From: JALQTD01 sp965656785
GTDB taxonomy: Bacteria; Bacteroidota; Bacteroidia; Flavobacteriales_D; Sanyastnellaceae
Direction: 5' to 3'
NCBI GenBank assembly: GCA_965656785.1
Contig: CBFHLY010000015.1
Location: 1 to 64,000, forward strand
DNA length: 64,000 bases
The first letter of the stretch is position 1. Every line of letters begins with the position of its first letter. Positions 9,103-18,017 of this stretch are shown in pieces. The notes below the pieces were generated by a model that ran no database searches, was not told the origin of the DNA, and saw only the letters and a list, made by a program, of their open reading frames with translations. The position numbers were made by a program, and so were the translations under genes.

Positions 9103-10812
9103 TTAATTTACGGTGAGCTTGAGCGGGGCCAACTGGCGTTCCGTGTTATCCGGCATCTTGACGACGATGTCCTCGAGGTAGATGACGGTTCCCCGAGCGC
9201 ATGACTGCAAAAGCGACTTCATGTCGTCGGACAAGCGGTTTGAGTTCGACGCCTTGCGGATGAGGGTGCCGTCCTTGGAAACCACGAGTTGGAAGCTCTT
9301 GACTACAACGGTGACGTTGAAATCGAAGTTCTCCATTCGGGCGCTAACCCCTGGGACACCGCGCAACGTAGTGCGGTCAATTGAGCGGTCACTCGGTGAT
9401 TTGCCCCCGAACGTCGGTACCGGGTCGGGGATGCGTTTAACCCGGAATTTTTTCGCCGGCATGGACTTCTCTGATCCATCGGGCAATTCCGCGGTTACGG
9501 AAATGTCCGCATCCTGAGCGGCTCCGGGTTCGACGATGTAGGTGCCATCGGGCTGCTCGGTGATTTTGTGTCCGCCACTGATGGAGACGCTGATTTTGTC
9601 CGACGATACGCCAGGAACCGACACTTCCACGGGATTCGGCACCCCGCGGTAGAAAACGTTCATTTGGGTCGGCGAAACCACCAAGGCGGGCTCGGCAACT
9701 TGGAAGGGAGGAGTGAAGAAGGGGTAGTCTTCCACCGAACCGTCCGGTCCAGTCAATTGAATGACTCCTTTGTAGGCAGCCTCTCCCAACGGCAAGTTGT
9801 TCGTTGCGATGCGCAATTCTCCAAACCCGTTGGCACTCACGTTCAACGGGTTCAATCCCGCAATGTCGATTGCACTGCTGTCCCGACCATCCCACTTCGA
9901 GTTGTCCACGTAAATGGAAGGGCGGTTCGTATTGTCAAATGCAGCGAGGAGCACTTCAGCCCGGAAGCTGTCACCGCGCAACAAGTAGCTCGATTGGGGA
10001 ACAACGAGGGGGACCAACGAAGTAAACTTGAACGACTTCGAATCCACATCGCCTGCCAACCAGGAAATGATGTCCGCTTCCGTGTTCTGGACGTCCAGGA
10101 TCATCTTCGTCATCAAGGGCATGACGGCTGCGAGGGGCACATCATAAAAGTTCGCGGCCTCCCAGAGCACTTCCACGCCGTTTTCAACCTCATTCTCGAA
10201 GACGAATGTCTTGTCAATTTGGTTCTTCAACGATTGCGGCAGGGTACGCGTTTCTCCTTCAACGTCCTTGAACGAAATGGACTTCAAGGATTCGCGAAAC
10301 GCTTCGAGACGTGCGCGCAGTTGATGAGCGGACCATTCATCTTCCTTCGGAGATGCCGGCTCTGAGCCCACCAAGAAGGTCGTCAACGCCTGGTACTCAT
10401 CCTTCTTATCGATGTAAACCAAGTTCAAGGTTGTGTCCTTACCGGACGCGTCCTTGCCGAGGTATCCCGAGAAGCCGAGCGGCTCTTGCACTTCATAATC
10501 GCCTCCGGAGAAACTCATGGAGCGCGCCTTCAATTCTTGGATGTAGCTGACCAAATCCTCCGCGTTCCGCTGAATTTTCTTCGCTTCAGCGAGGAACGGG
10601 GCCGTTTTCTCAGGGTTCGACGAATTTTCCATGACGCCGATGGCGTTGGCATTCTTCGTCGCAAGGGTTACCTGCGTCTTGCGCAGGCTGTTCTCGACTT
10701 TGACGAATCCATTCAGGACTTCTTTCGAGATGTTCAAGGCCAACAAAGCGGTCAGGACGAGGTACATCATCCCGATCATCTTCTGCCTGGGTGTTTCTTT
10801 TCCTCCAGCCAT
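9103..10812 (-). CDS. gldM: Gliding motility / type IX secretion motor protein GldM (PorM)
   Basis: GldM is anchored in the inner membrane by one N-terminal helix and spans the periplasm to contact the GldK/GldN ring; with GldL it forms the proton-driven motor that powers T9SS and gliding. The 569-residue protein begins with the conserved MAGGKETPRQKMIGMMYLVL, a short cytoplasmic tail running into the transmembrane helix, followed by an alpha-helical and then Ig-like beta-rich periplasmic region. It lies 40 bp after gldL and 6 bp before gldN. Length is slightly above the usual roughly 515-520 residues of the family. Confidence 0.96.
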   Translation of the reverse strand: MAGGKETPRQKMIGMMYLVLTALLALNISKEVLNGFVKVENSLRKTQVTLATKNANAIGVMENSSNPEKTAPFLAEAKKIQRNAEDLVSYIQELKARSMSFSGGDYEVQEPLGFSGYLGKDASGKDTTLNLVYIDKKDEYQALTTFLVGSEPASPKEDEWSAHQLRARLEAFRESLKSISFKDVEGETRTLPQSLKNQIDKTFVFENEVENGVEVLWEAANFYDVPLAAVMPLMTKMILDVQNTEADIISWLAGDVDSKSFKFTSLVPLVVPQSSYLLRGDSFRAEVLLAAFDNTNRPSIYVDNSKWDGRDSSAIDIAGLNPLNVSANGFGELRIATNNLPLGEAAYKGVIQLTGPDGSVEDYPFFTPPFQVAEPALVVSPTQMNVFYRGVPNPVEVSVPGVSSDKISVSISGGHKITEQPDGTYIVEPGAAQDADISVTAELPDGSEKSMPAKKFRVKRIPDPVPTFGGKSPSDRSIDRTTLRGVPGVSARMENFDFNVTVVVKSFQLVVSKDGTLIRKASNSNRLSDDMKSLLQSCARGTVIYLEDIVVKMPDNTERQLAPLKLTVN

Positions 10813-10852
10813 GGGTATGCTGTTTAAGCTTTAAATGAAGTTCAATCGGGGA

Positions 10853-11617
10853 TTAACCGCGATTGCCCATGGCATTGAGCATGTTGCTGTAGACCGTGTT
10901 CAAAGAAGACAGGTTACGAGCGAGCTCGGCAATGTTGTCCTTGTACAGCTTGGTGTCTTCCACCGATTCGCTCAGGTTCTGGACCAATTCACCCATGCCT
11001 GCATAGAGCGCTTTGTTCTGCTCAAGCTGGGCGAGTTGAGATTGGTACATGTCGTTCAGCGCACTGAGGTTGGTGGTCATTTTTTCCATGTGCTGGCCTA
11101 CGGTGTTTCCCGCCTCCGATGCACCGACTAAGCCGGTGAGGCTTTCAGAAACCTGAGCGTAGGTTTCGGAAAGGCCCGAGACTTGATTGGATGCTTTTTG
11201 CAACGCAGAACTGTATTCTTTGCTGGCGGCTGAAGCTTCGGCGACTTCTCCCATCTTGGACGCTTGTTCTCCGAGGTTGCGCATGCCATCTCCCAACCGC
11301 TCCAAGAGTGCGCTGTCGATGTTCGCTTCCTTCAACAATTCATCCAATTGACCCGTAACCGAGTCGGGCTTCTTCGGGTCGGGGCCTTGACCTCCACCAC
11401 TCGCCAATTCGGGGTAAACCAACGTCCAATCGGGCTCCTCGTGGGGCTTTTCAAAAGCGGAGAAAGCGAAAATCACGGCTTCCGTTCCCAATCCCAAGAT
11501 CAACATTTCGGAAGCTCCTTCCCAGTGTTGAATCTTAAACAAGGCTCCGACAATCACAATTGCCGCACCAAATCCGTACAACTTCGCCATGAAGTTCTTC
11601 CAGGCTTTGCTCTGCAT
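10853..11617 (-). CDS. gldL: Gliding motility / type IX secretion motor protein GldL (PorL)
   Basis: GldL is the inner-membrane stator-like partner of GldM. The 254-residue protein has two closely spaced N-terminal transmembrane helices (about residues 13-30 and 36-55) with the family hallmark KIQHWEGASEMLILGLGTEA between and inside them; the Glu in the second helix is the residue implicated in proton conduction in characterised GldL. A long cytoplasmic helical or coiled-coil tail follows. A small hairpin lies in the 59-bp gldK-gldL spacer. The call is secure from both sequence and gene order. Confidence 0.96.
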   Translation of the reverse strand: MQSKAWKNFMAKLYGFGAAIVIVGALFKIQHWEGASEMLILGLGTEAVIFAFSAFEKPHEEPDWTLVYPELASGGGQGPDPKKPDSVTGQLDELLKEANIDSALLERLGDGMRNLGEQASKMGEVAEASAASKEYSSALQKASNQVSGLSETYAQVSESLTGLVGASEAGNTVGQHMEKMTTNLSALNDMYQSQLAQLEQNKALYAGMGELVQNLSESVEDTKLYKDNIAELARNLSSLNTVYSNMLNAMGNRG

Positions 11618-11656
11618 TTTAAATTACTTTGGTTGGTTTCAATTTCAATCTAGGGG

Positions 11657-11670
11657 CCCTGTTTTCAGGG
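11657..11670 (-). other. Small hairpin in the gldK-gldL spacer
   Basis: CCCTG (11657-11661) and CAGGG (11666-11670) are perfect inverted arms around a 4-nt loop. There is no adjacent U-run on either strand, so this is not a standard terminator. It might be an RNA-processing or stability element that sets the ratio between the lipoprotein GldK and the motor proteins, but five base pairs is weak evidence. Confidence 0.3.
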
Positions 11671-11676
11671 GAAGGG

Positions 11677-13044
11677 TCAGTTCCAGTCTTCGGGATCTCC
11701 TGCCTTACCTCGTCCGAGGTAGGACATGACCGACCGGAATCCGATGTACGACTTCGCGGTGTCGCGGTACTCGAAAGAACGCGTACCTGTCTCGCAGTAG
11801 TATCCAATGTCCTTCCATGAACCACCGCGAATCACTTTTCGGTGCAAAGAGGGCGGATCATCCACTGTCGCGTGGTACGTGTATTCAGGGCTCAAGTCGT
11901 GCGAGAATTCATAGACCGTCTCGTCGAATGCGGTGTTGGTCCACTCGGCAACGTTCCCCGACATTTGGTACAACCCATAATCGTTGGGAGCAAACGTCGT
12001 CACAGGAACCGTGTACGCAGCTCCGTCTTCTACGTAGTCCCCACGCATCGGCTTGTAGTTCGCCAAGGGGCAACCCAAGTTGTTTCGCATGTACGGCCCA
12101 CCCCACGGATAGGGGCTCAGTTGGAGCCCACCTCGGGCTGCGAATTCCCATTCGGCTTCCGAGGGAAGACGGAAACGTTGGACGAACACCTCCCCGTTGC
12201 TTGCGCGGTAGTCGTTCATCAACTGCGTCCGCCATGCATTGAAGGCTTTCGCTTGGCTCCACGTGACCCCGACCACGGGGTAGTCATCGAACGCATTGTG
12301 CCAAAAATAAGCGTCGGCATACGGTTCGTTGAACCCGTAAGTGAAGTCCCGCACCCACACCAATGTGTCGGGGTAGACGTTGATGGTTTCTTCGATAACG
12401 AATTGCGATCGATCGCTGTGTCCACGAATGCTGTGCAGCTGATTGAGGCTGTTTACCTCGCTGAATTGCTCATCCAGTCCCTCGCGGCTTGCGGCCGCGT
12501 CGAAGTTGATCCACCAATAGCGGAAGTTGAGCTTCCGCGTATCGAGCTCTCGGCGGTTGTAGAATTGGTCAGAACCTTGCAAGTAGTACTCATCGTACAG
12601 CAAGTCAAAAACGTCCTCGTCTTCCCATTCAATGGGGGCTTCCCAGTTCAAGACGTAACCCTTGTCAATGAATCGGTCCAACTCCCGACCTTGCTCGTCT
12701 TCAGCGAAAAAGTAGTTTTCGTTGTCGTCCTCAGCGAGGGTGTTCAAGAACAAAGAATCGCGCACCCAGTGGACGAACTGGCGGTACTCGTTGTTCGTGA
12801 TTTCCGTAGCGTCCATGTAGAACGAAGGAATCGTAACGGTTTTCGAACGCGAGTTCAGCGCGAACGGAACGTCTTGGTCACTCGGTCCCATGGTGAACGA
12901 ACCCAAGTGGATGTAGTTCATCCCATAGGGATTCACTTGAACCCACTCTTTGCGAGGGTACACGCCGACCAATTCCCCCTGAGGGCCCATGTAGCAGCCG
13001 GCAAATAGTGCAGCAGCTGTCAGGATGAGAAGGATGTGTTTCAT
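11677..13044 (-). CDS. gldK: Gliding motility / type IX secretion lipoprotein GldK (PorK)
   Basis: GldK is an outer-membrane lipoprotein that forms the large periplasmic T9SS ring with GldN. The 455-residue product has a lipoprotein signal peptide with lipobox LFAGC (Cys17) and then a formylglycine-generating-enzyme/sulfatase-modifying (FGE) fold, recognisable from SFTMGPSDQDVPFALN, FYMDATEITNNEYRQFV, LPSEAEWEFAARGG, GNVAEWT and the C-terminal VIRGGSWKD and GFRSV. In GldK this fold is structural rather than catalytic. It follows porP by 64 bp, the order seen in PorP-PorK-PorL-PorM-PorN loci. Confidence 0.96.
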   Translation of the reverse strand: MKHILLILTAAALFAGCYMGPQGELVGVYPRKEWVQVNPYGMNYIHLGSFTMGPSDQDVPFALNSRSKTVTIPSFYMDATEITNNEYRQFVHWVRDSLFLNTLAEDDNENYFFAEDEQGRELDRFIDKGYVLNWEAPIEWEDEDVFDLLYDEYYLQGSDQFYNRRELDTRKLNFRYWWINFDAAASREGLDEQFSEVNSLNQLHSIRGHSDRSQFVIEETINVYPDTLVWVRDFTYGFNEPYADAYFWHNAFDDYPVVGVTWSQAKAFNAWRTQLMNDYRASNGEVFVQRFRLPSEAEWEFAARGGLQLSPYPWGGPYMRNNLGCPLANYKPMRGDYVEDGAAYTVPVTTFAPNDYGLYQMSGNVAEWTNTAFDETVYEFSHDLSPEYTYHATVDDPPSLHRKVIRGGSWKDIGYYCETGTRSFEYRDTAKSYIGFRSVMSYLGRGKAGDPEDWN

Positions 13045-13108
13045 GACTTGCGGGTTTCAGCAGATTCTTACGATGGTTAACTCCAAAATGTTCACTTTTC
13101 GTCTGCAA

Positions 13109-14068
13109 TCAGAGGAAGCGAGGGTTGGAGTGTCGCTGGGTCATCGGGATCTGGAGGAACTTAAAGCAGTAGCTGATGAAGACCTCGTGGGAACCGTTGG
13201 AGTAGTTCTGGAGGTCTGATGTGGTGATGTCATAAGAATAACCCAACCGGAAAACCTGAGTGGATTCGCTGGTCCGGTCTTTGTTCTCAATTTTATACTG
13301 GAAACCGGCAACAGGGGCGACGGCATCTCCCGGTCGCCAAGAAACACCCGCCCAAGCGATTTGGTTCCACAACACGTTGACATTCACGTCCGCAATGGAG
13401 GCATTCAAGTCCGTCTTCGCCAACACATTGGTGCGAAGGACGAGGTAGTCGCTGTCGATGGCGTAATCGTACCCCCCCATGAAGTAGAGGTGGCGCTTTG
13501 GCTGGATGCTCAAAGCTCCCAATTCCGTCTGCGCTACGTGCGTGGCGGAAACTCCGGCATAGAATGATCCCGGCTTCCGGATGTAGATGCCCAAATCCAC
13601 ATCGTAGGCACTGGCCGAGGATTGCTGGTTGGGGATCGCGGGATCGTCTTGCCACGGGTCGATGGAGACCCAGTTGTTGCCGATGGTCTTGTTGAACATC
13701 GTTACGGCCAAACCTGCACTCACGGTCGCACCATTGCTGAGGGTCGGCAAGTGGAATGCATACCCCGCTTTGAGCATGTTGTTGGTTTCCTGTCCGAGGG
13801 CGTCGTTGTAGACGGAGAGCATGACCCCGCCCTTGATGGCGTCGATGAACGTGTTCGCATTCAGCAACGAAGTGTTAGGGTCTGCGCCCAAATCTTGCCA
13901 CTGATTCCGATACGTTCCCGAAATGCACGTCAACTCACTGTGACCAGCAGCGCCCGGGTTGAATCCAACCGGATCCATGAACCACTGAGTGTACTGCGGA
14001 TCTTGTTGTGCCACGCTTATGGCGGCAAATCCGAGGGCGCAAAGGAGCGAAATGGAGGTGCGAATCAT
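13109..14068 (-). CDS. porP: Type IX secretion outer-membrane protein PorP/SprF family
   Basis: PorP/SprF proteins are roughly 300-residue outer-membrane barrels that work with the T9SS core or anchor SprB-type adhesins. I start at MIRTSISLLCALG (14068), giving a clean signal peptide (1-20, ending SVAQ) followed by the hallmark QDPQYTQWFMDPVGFNPGAAG; the longer open frame upstream reads as basic, non-signal sequence. The 319-residue product ends in an aromatic C-terminal region compatible with an outer-membrane barrel. Its position immediately before gldK favours PorP over a stand-alone SprF paralogue. A hairpin and a dyad lie in the 170-bp leader upstream. Confidence 0.9.
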   Translation of the reverse strand: MIRTSISLLCALGFAAISVAQQDPQYTQWFMDPVGFNPGAAGHSELTCISGTYRNQWQDLGADPNTSLLNANTFIDAIKGGVMLSVYNDALGQETNNMLKAGYAFHLPTLSNGATVSAGLAVTMFNKTIGNNWVSIDPWQDDPAIPNQQSSASAYDVDLGIYIRKPGSFYAGVSATHVAQTELGALSIQPKRHLYFMGGYDYAIDSDYLVLRTNVLAKTDLNASIADVNVNVLWNQIAWAGVSWRPGDAVAPVAGFQYKIENKDRTSESTQVFRLGYSYDITTSDLQNYSNGSHEVFISYCFKFLQIPMTQRHSNPRFL

Positions 14069-14095
14069 GCTAACGTTCTGTTTTTCAACTCTTAA

Positions 14096-14156
14096 CCTCC
14101 CGGATAGTCTCCGGGAAGGTCTGCTAATATAGAGAAATTCACAAACCTTGTGTGAA
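14096..14156 (-). promoter_or_regulatory. porP: porP leader: hairpin, -7-like box and dyad operator candidate
   Basis: Three elements lie in the 170-bp space upstream of porP. A hairpin has perfect 7-bp arms TCCCGGA (14098-14104) and TCCGGGA (14110-14116), extended by two more pairs across a bulge. A -7-like box TATATTAG on the - strand (14124-14131) differs at one position from TAnnTTTG. A dyad CACAA-N3-TTGTG (14140-14152), within the wider pair TTCACA/TGTGAA (14138-14156), lies about where a -33 region would be. The hairpin has no U-run after it, so it is probably a leader structure rather than a terminator. Regulatory roles are inferred only. Confidence 0.35.
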
Positions 14157-14238
14157 AAGCGGATAAAGTTTCTTGGGGAAAGGCGAGGCAACCTTTGCTT
14201 TTTTGCGCGTTCGGGCGCGCGGATTTTCTCAAGGCCCT

Positions 14239-15411
14239 TCAGGCCAGTTTTTGGAACATGCGCCACCACGCATCGGGCAAATCTCCTTGGGCTGCCTCCT
14301 CATACGTTGCGTAGGTGCAAGGTACCGTGAGGGTTCGTTCAGCGTGTTGTTGATGTGTGGGAGGGAAGGGGATGTCCATCCACCACCGGTCGGAACGTCC
14401 GCTTTTCAAGAACACCACCTCGTGGTCGATGTTGGGCAAGTCGACCACGTAGCGGGTGTATTCGGATTTGTCGCACTTGGGGAAATCCGCGACTTGGTTG
14501 TAGACGCCGTCGAGGAAGTGCCACACGATTTGGCCTGCCAATTGAGCGCCCAAGTTGCGCAGGTCCAAATCGGGATTGTGTTCAAACAGCCCAAAGCACT
14601 TCACCCGGTCGCTCTGTCCAGCATATCGCGCGAGGGCACAGGATTGCAGAGCGTCCAACCCATTTGGTCCCGCCTGATCGTGGGCAGGATGATCCGCCGC
14701 TCGAATGGCCCCCATGTCGAACGAGACCAAGTCCGCATCGCGGAGCACCGGCTCCAATTGCCGGATGTCCTCGTGCGCTTTGCCCAATCGGTGCGCATCG
14801 AACTGCATTTGCTCCAGCAAGTCGAGCGTGTCCGGGTCCGTTTGATAGCCTTGGTGGCCGATGTTGCTGTAATGAAACAGGTAATTCGGCTCGTGAAGGA
14901 TGATGTTGTTGAGGAAATTCTTCGACGTCATGTCCTCCGGATCGGCGCCAAAGTCGAGCCGCGAGTCGATGGTGACCAAGTTCACCGCTTGGCCCAGCGG
15001 TTCGAGGGCCTGATAAAGCGGGTAAGTCAAGTCCTGTCCGCCACCGAGGACCAACGGGATGACCCCCATTTCAATGAGTTCGCCCACCAACGAACGAACG
15101 GCTGCGGCCGTGTCTTGTTCGGTGATTCCGGGGCGCAAGTCACCCAAATCAATCGTGTGCTGCCAATTCCGGGGAGGCGTCAAGCGGTATAGCGCTTCCC
15201 GGATCGCGTTCGGAGCCGTGGCGCATCCTTCGTTGTCTCCGGAACGGCGGCCGTCCTGAATGCCGAGGATGGCGACGCGCGCGCCTTCGATTTGGGGGCG
15301 GAAGTCGAACCGGTGCACTTCGATGCGCTCCGCTAATCGCGGGGTGCCTTCAGCATTGCTGAAATACGGCGTGTCAACCGAAGAAAGGAGGTCGTAGATC
15401 GCGTCGCTCAT
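14239..15411 (-). CDS. Arginase/formimidoylglutamase-fold protein with degraded metal site
   Basis: The 390-residue protein aligns by motif to ureohydrolases (arginase, agmatinase, formimidoylglutamase), which use two Mn ions held by six ligands in three motifs. Here the motifs are recognisable but altered: GGGQD at 123-127 (usual His replaced by Gln126), DSRLD at 149-153 (usual DxHxD, His replaced by Arg151) and SFDMGA at 230-235 (usual SxDxD, second Asp replaced by Gly234). Three of six expected ligands are therefore missing, so canonical hydrolase activity is unlikely although databases often name such genes formimidoylglutamase. It lies 39 bp after topA on the same strand; that spacer is an imperfect hairpin running up to the ATG. 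No hut genes are nearby. Fold confident; function unknown. Confidence 0.75.
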   Translation of the reverse strand: MSDAIYDLLSSVDTPYFSNAEGTPRLAERIEVHRFDFRPQIEGARVAILGIQDGRRSGDNEGCATAPNAIREALYRLTPPRNWQHTIDLGDLRPGITEQDTAAAVRSLVGELIEMGVIPLVLGGGQDLTYPLYQALEPLGQAVNLVTIDSRLDFGADPEDMTSKNFLNNIILHEPNYLFHYSNIGHQGYQTDPDTLDLLEQMQFDAHRLGKAHEDIRQLEPVLRDADLVSFDMGAIRAADHPAHDQAGPNGLDALQSCALARYAGQSDRVKCFGLFEHNPDLDLRNLGAQLAGQIVWHFLDGVYNQVADFPKCDKSEYTRYVVDLPNIDHEVVFLKSGRSDRWWMDIPFPPTHQQHAERTLTVPCTYATYEEAAQGDLPDAWWRMFQKLA

Positions 15412-15450
15412 GGGCGGCTAATTTCCGCAAATTCCGCCAATGCTCGGCGT

Positions 15451-17760
15451 TTAGGATTTGCGCCGTCCGCGCTTGGGCTTTTTTGCGTGTTCTTCAATGA
15501 GTTCCAAGGCACGAGCCCAGTCTATTCCCATCGGATCTTCGGTCTTGGGAATGGTCACGTTTTTCTTGCCGTGCTTGATGTACGGGCCGTAGCGTCCATT
15601 CAGGATGCGGGTGTCCGGGTCCTCGTCGAAGACCTTGATGAGCGCTTTCGCATCCGCCTCAATTTTGGCTTGAATCAATTCCAAAGCGCGCGTCAACGTG
15701 ATGGTGTGGGGATCGTCCCCGTCGGCCGCTTTGAGCGAAACGAACTTGCCATCGTACCGCACATAGGGTCCAAACCTCCCAATGGCTGCGGTGACCACCT
15801 TGCCTTCATGTTCCCCCAATCGCCGGGGCAATTTAAAGAGCTCCAACGCCTGTTCGAGGGAGATGGTCTCAATGGATTGGTCTTTCAACAGGGAAGCGAA
15901 CTGCTTCTCCTCGTCGTTGGCGTCGCCGATTTGGGCGATGGGGCCAAATCGACCAATGCGAACGATGATGGGTTTTCCTGATTTCGGATCCTCCCCTAGA
16001 ACGCGGTCTTTCGGGCGTTCTCCGACTTCGATGACCTCATCGACTTTTGATTTGAACGGCTTGTAGAAGTCCTTAAGCATATCGCGCCAGTTCAATTCAC
16101 CCTGCGCGATGTGGTCAAATTCGTTCTCGACGTTGGCCGTGAAGTTGAAGTCTAGGATGTTTTCAAAGTGCTCGTTCAAGAAGTCGTTGACCACCGATCC
16201 GATGTCCGTTGGAATCAGTTTGTTGCGATCCGCTCCGGTCATTTCCGTTTCCGCGCGCTCCGACATTTCGCTCCCTCGGATTTCCAAAACCCGGTATTCG
16301 CGGGGCGTGCCTTCCAAGTCCCGCTTTTCCACATACCCCCGTTTTTGCACGGTGCTGATGGTGGGAGCGTAGGTCGAAGGGCGCCCGATGCCCAGTTCTT
16401 CAAGCCGCTTCACCAAGCTTGCTTCCGTGTAACGGGGCAAGTGTTTCGAAAAGCGTTCCGTCGCCACAATGCCTTCGCGATCAAGTGCCTGTCCGACTTC
16501 CATGGCCGGCAAGCGGTCCTTGTCATGCTCCTCCGTATTCTCGTCGTCCGTACCCTCGAGGTACACTTTCAAGAATCCGTCAAATGTGATGACTTGGCCT
16601 TTCGCCACGAAGTGTTCCGGTCGGCCGGAGACGTCGATGTGCGCTGTCGTATTTTCGAGTTGGGCATGCGCCATTTGCGAGGCGATGGACCGCTTCCAGA
16701 TGAGTTCGTAGAGGCGGACCAAATCCCGATCTCCCGTCATCCTGGTCGCAGTGAAGTCCGTCGGTCGAATGGCCTCGTGCGCCTCCTGCGCCCCTTTCGC
16801 GGCCTTTGAATAGGTTTGGCGCAGGTGGTAATCTGCCCCGTAAGACGACTTGATGGCCGCTTCAGCTCCTTCCAAAGCCGTCTCGCTCAGGTTCGTCGAG
16901 TCGGTCCGCATGTAGGTGATGTGCCCCGCTTCGTACAGGTCTTGGGCCACCTTCATGGTGCGGGAAACCGAAAAGCCTAATTTCCGGGCCGCTTCTTGTT
17001 GAAGGGTGGACGTGGTGAAGGGGGCAGCGGGTTTCCGCGTCGTGGGCTTCGTGTCAATGGACTTGACCGAATGGGTGGAATGCAGGGCCGATTCGAGGAA
17101 GTTGCGGGCGTCCTCGAAGGCGTCGAACCGCTCGTTTAAGGTGGCTTTGAACGGAATGCCGTGGGTTAAAAACTCACCGACCACTCGAAAGGAAGCCACG
17201 GAGGTGTGCTGGCGAATTTCCCGCTCGCGCTCGACGAGGATGCGAACCGCCACGGACTGAACGCGGCCTGCGCTCAGTTGCGGTTTGACCTTGCGCCACA
17301 GAACGGGGCTCAACTCGAATCCGACCAAGCGGTCAAGGATGCGCCGCGCCTGCTGTGCATTCACCAGGTCCTCGTCCACCGTGCGCGGGTTTTCAATGGC
17401 CCGCAAAATGGCGGGTTTCGTGATTTCGTGGAAAACGATGCGCCGGATTTTTTCGTCCGCGAGTCCCAACGTCTCTTTCAAGTGCCAGGAAATGGCCTCT
17501 CCCTCCCGGTCCTCATCCGTCGCGAGCCAAACCAACTTTGCGGTTTTCGCGGCTTTCTTGAGGTCGCGCACAAGTTGCTCCTTGTCCTTTGAGATCGTGT
17601 ACTTTGGCTCGAAGCCCGCTTCCACATCCACGGCTCCCTGCCCTTTCGGAAGGTCGCAAATGTGCCCGTAACTGGACATCACTTTAAAGTCTTTTCCGAG
17701 GTATCCTTCGATGGTTTTTGCCTTCGCAGGGGACTCCACGATCACGAGGTTTGCTGACAT
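15451..17760 (-). CDS. topA: DNA topoisomerase I (type IA)
   Basis: Relaxes negatively supercoiled DNA through a 5'-phosphotyrosine intermediate. I start at MSANLVIVESPAKAKTIEGY (17760), the standard beginning of the TOPRIM domain; the open frame continues 42 codons upstream but that part does not resemble the family. Visible motifs are LATDEDREGEAISWHL (TOPRIM metal site), QARRILDRLVGFELSPVLW, and HITYMRTDST with the catalytic Tyr. The C-terminus lacks Cys4 zinc fingers and instead has repeated GRFGPYVRY / GRYGPYIKHG units (Toprim C-repeats), then a basic KKPKRGRRKS tail. The 769-residue length is usual for Bacteroidota. A -7-like box (CAAAGTAA on +, 17781-17788) lies 20 nt upstream. Confidence 0.97.
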   Translation of the reverse strand: MSANLVIVESPAKAKTIEGYLGKDFKVMSSYGHICDLPKGQGAVDVEAGFEPKYTISKDKEQLVRDLKKAAKTAKLVWLATDEDREGEAISWHLKETLGLADEKIRRIVFHEITKPAILRAIENPRTVDEDLVNAQQARRILDRLVGFELSPVLWRKVKPQLSAGRVQSVAVRILVEREREIRQHTSVASFRVVGEFLTHGIPFKATLNERFDAFEDARNFLESALHSTHSVKSIDTKPTTRKPAAPFTTSTLQQEAARKLGFSVSRTMKVAQDLYEAGHITYMRTDSTNLSETALEGAEAAIKSSYGADYHLRQTYSKAAKGAQEAHEAIRPTDFTATRMTGDRDLVRLYELIWKRSIASQMAHAQLENTTAHIDVSGRPEHFVAKGQVITFDGFLKVYLEGTDDENTEEHDKDRLPAMEVGQALDREGIVATERFSKHLPRYTEASLVKRLEELGIGRPSTYAPTISTVQKRGYVEKRDLEGTPREYRVLEIRGSEMSERAETEMTGADRNKLIPTDIGSVVNDFLNEHFENILDFNFTANVENEFDHIAQGELNWRDMLKDFYKPFKSKVDEVIEVGERPKDRVLGEDPKSGKPIIVRIGRFGPIAQIGDANDEEKQFASLLKDQSIETISLEQALELFKLPRRLGEHEGKVVTAAIGRFGPYVRYDGKFVSLKAADGDDPHTITLTRALELIQAKIEADAKALIKVFDEDPDTRILNGRYGPYIKHGKKNVTIPKTEDPMGIDWARALELIEEHAKKPKRGRRKS

Positions 17761-18017
17761 GAATTGAGCTTTGGTCGGTGCAAAGTAACGCTGTTCATTG
17801 AGGCATTTGCAAACGAGGGGGGGCAAGAAAAGGTTGCAATTGGCCTTCAGCATAGGTGGGTTGGGCAAAAAAAAAGTTCTGACCAAATCCCTTGGAGTTC
17901 ATGGGCCGATGGTGCACGTTACGCGGGTGCGAACAGGGAACCTTGCGCTTATAAATTTCTGATCGTCGTTGGTGAATTGGTCTGGGTCTTGCCTTCGTTT
18001 TGTCCCAAATTGCGCCC

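Noticed and set aside
15412..15440. Riboswitch or attenuator in the topA-arginase-fold gene spacer
   Set aside because: There is an imperfect GGCGG/CCGCC hairpin next to the ATG, but it is short, has a bulge, and matches no known motif.
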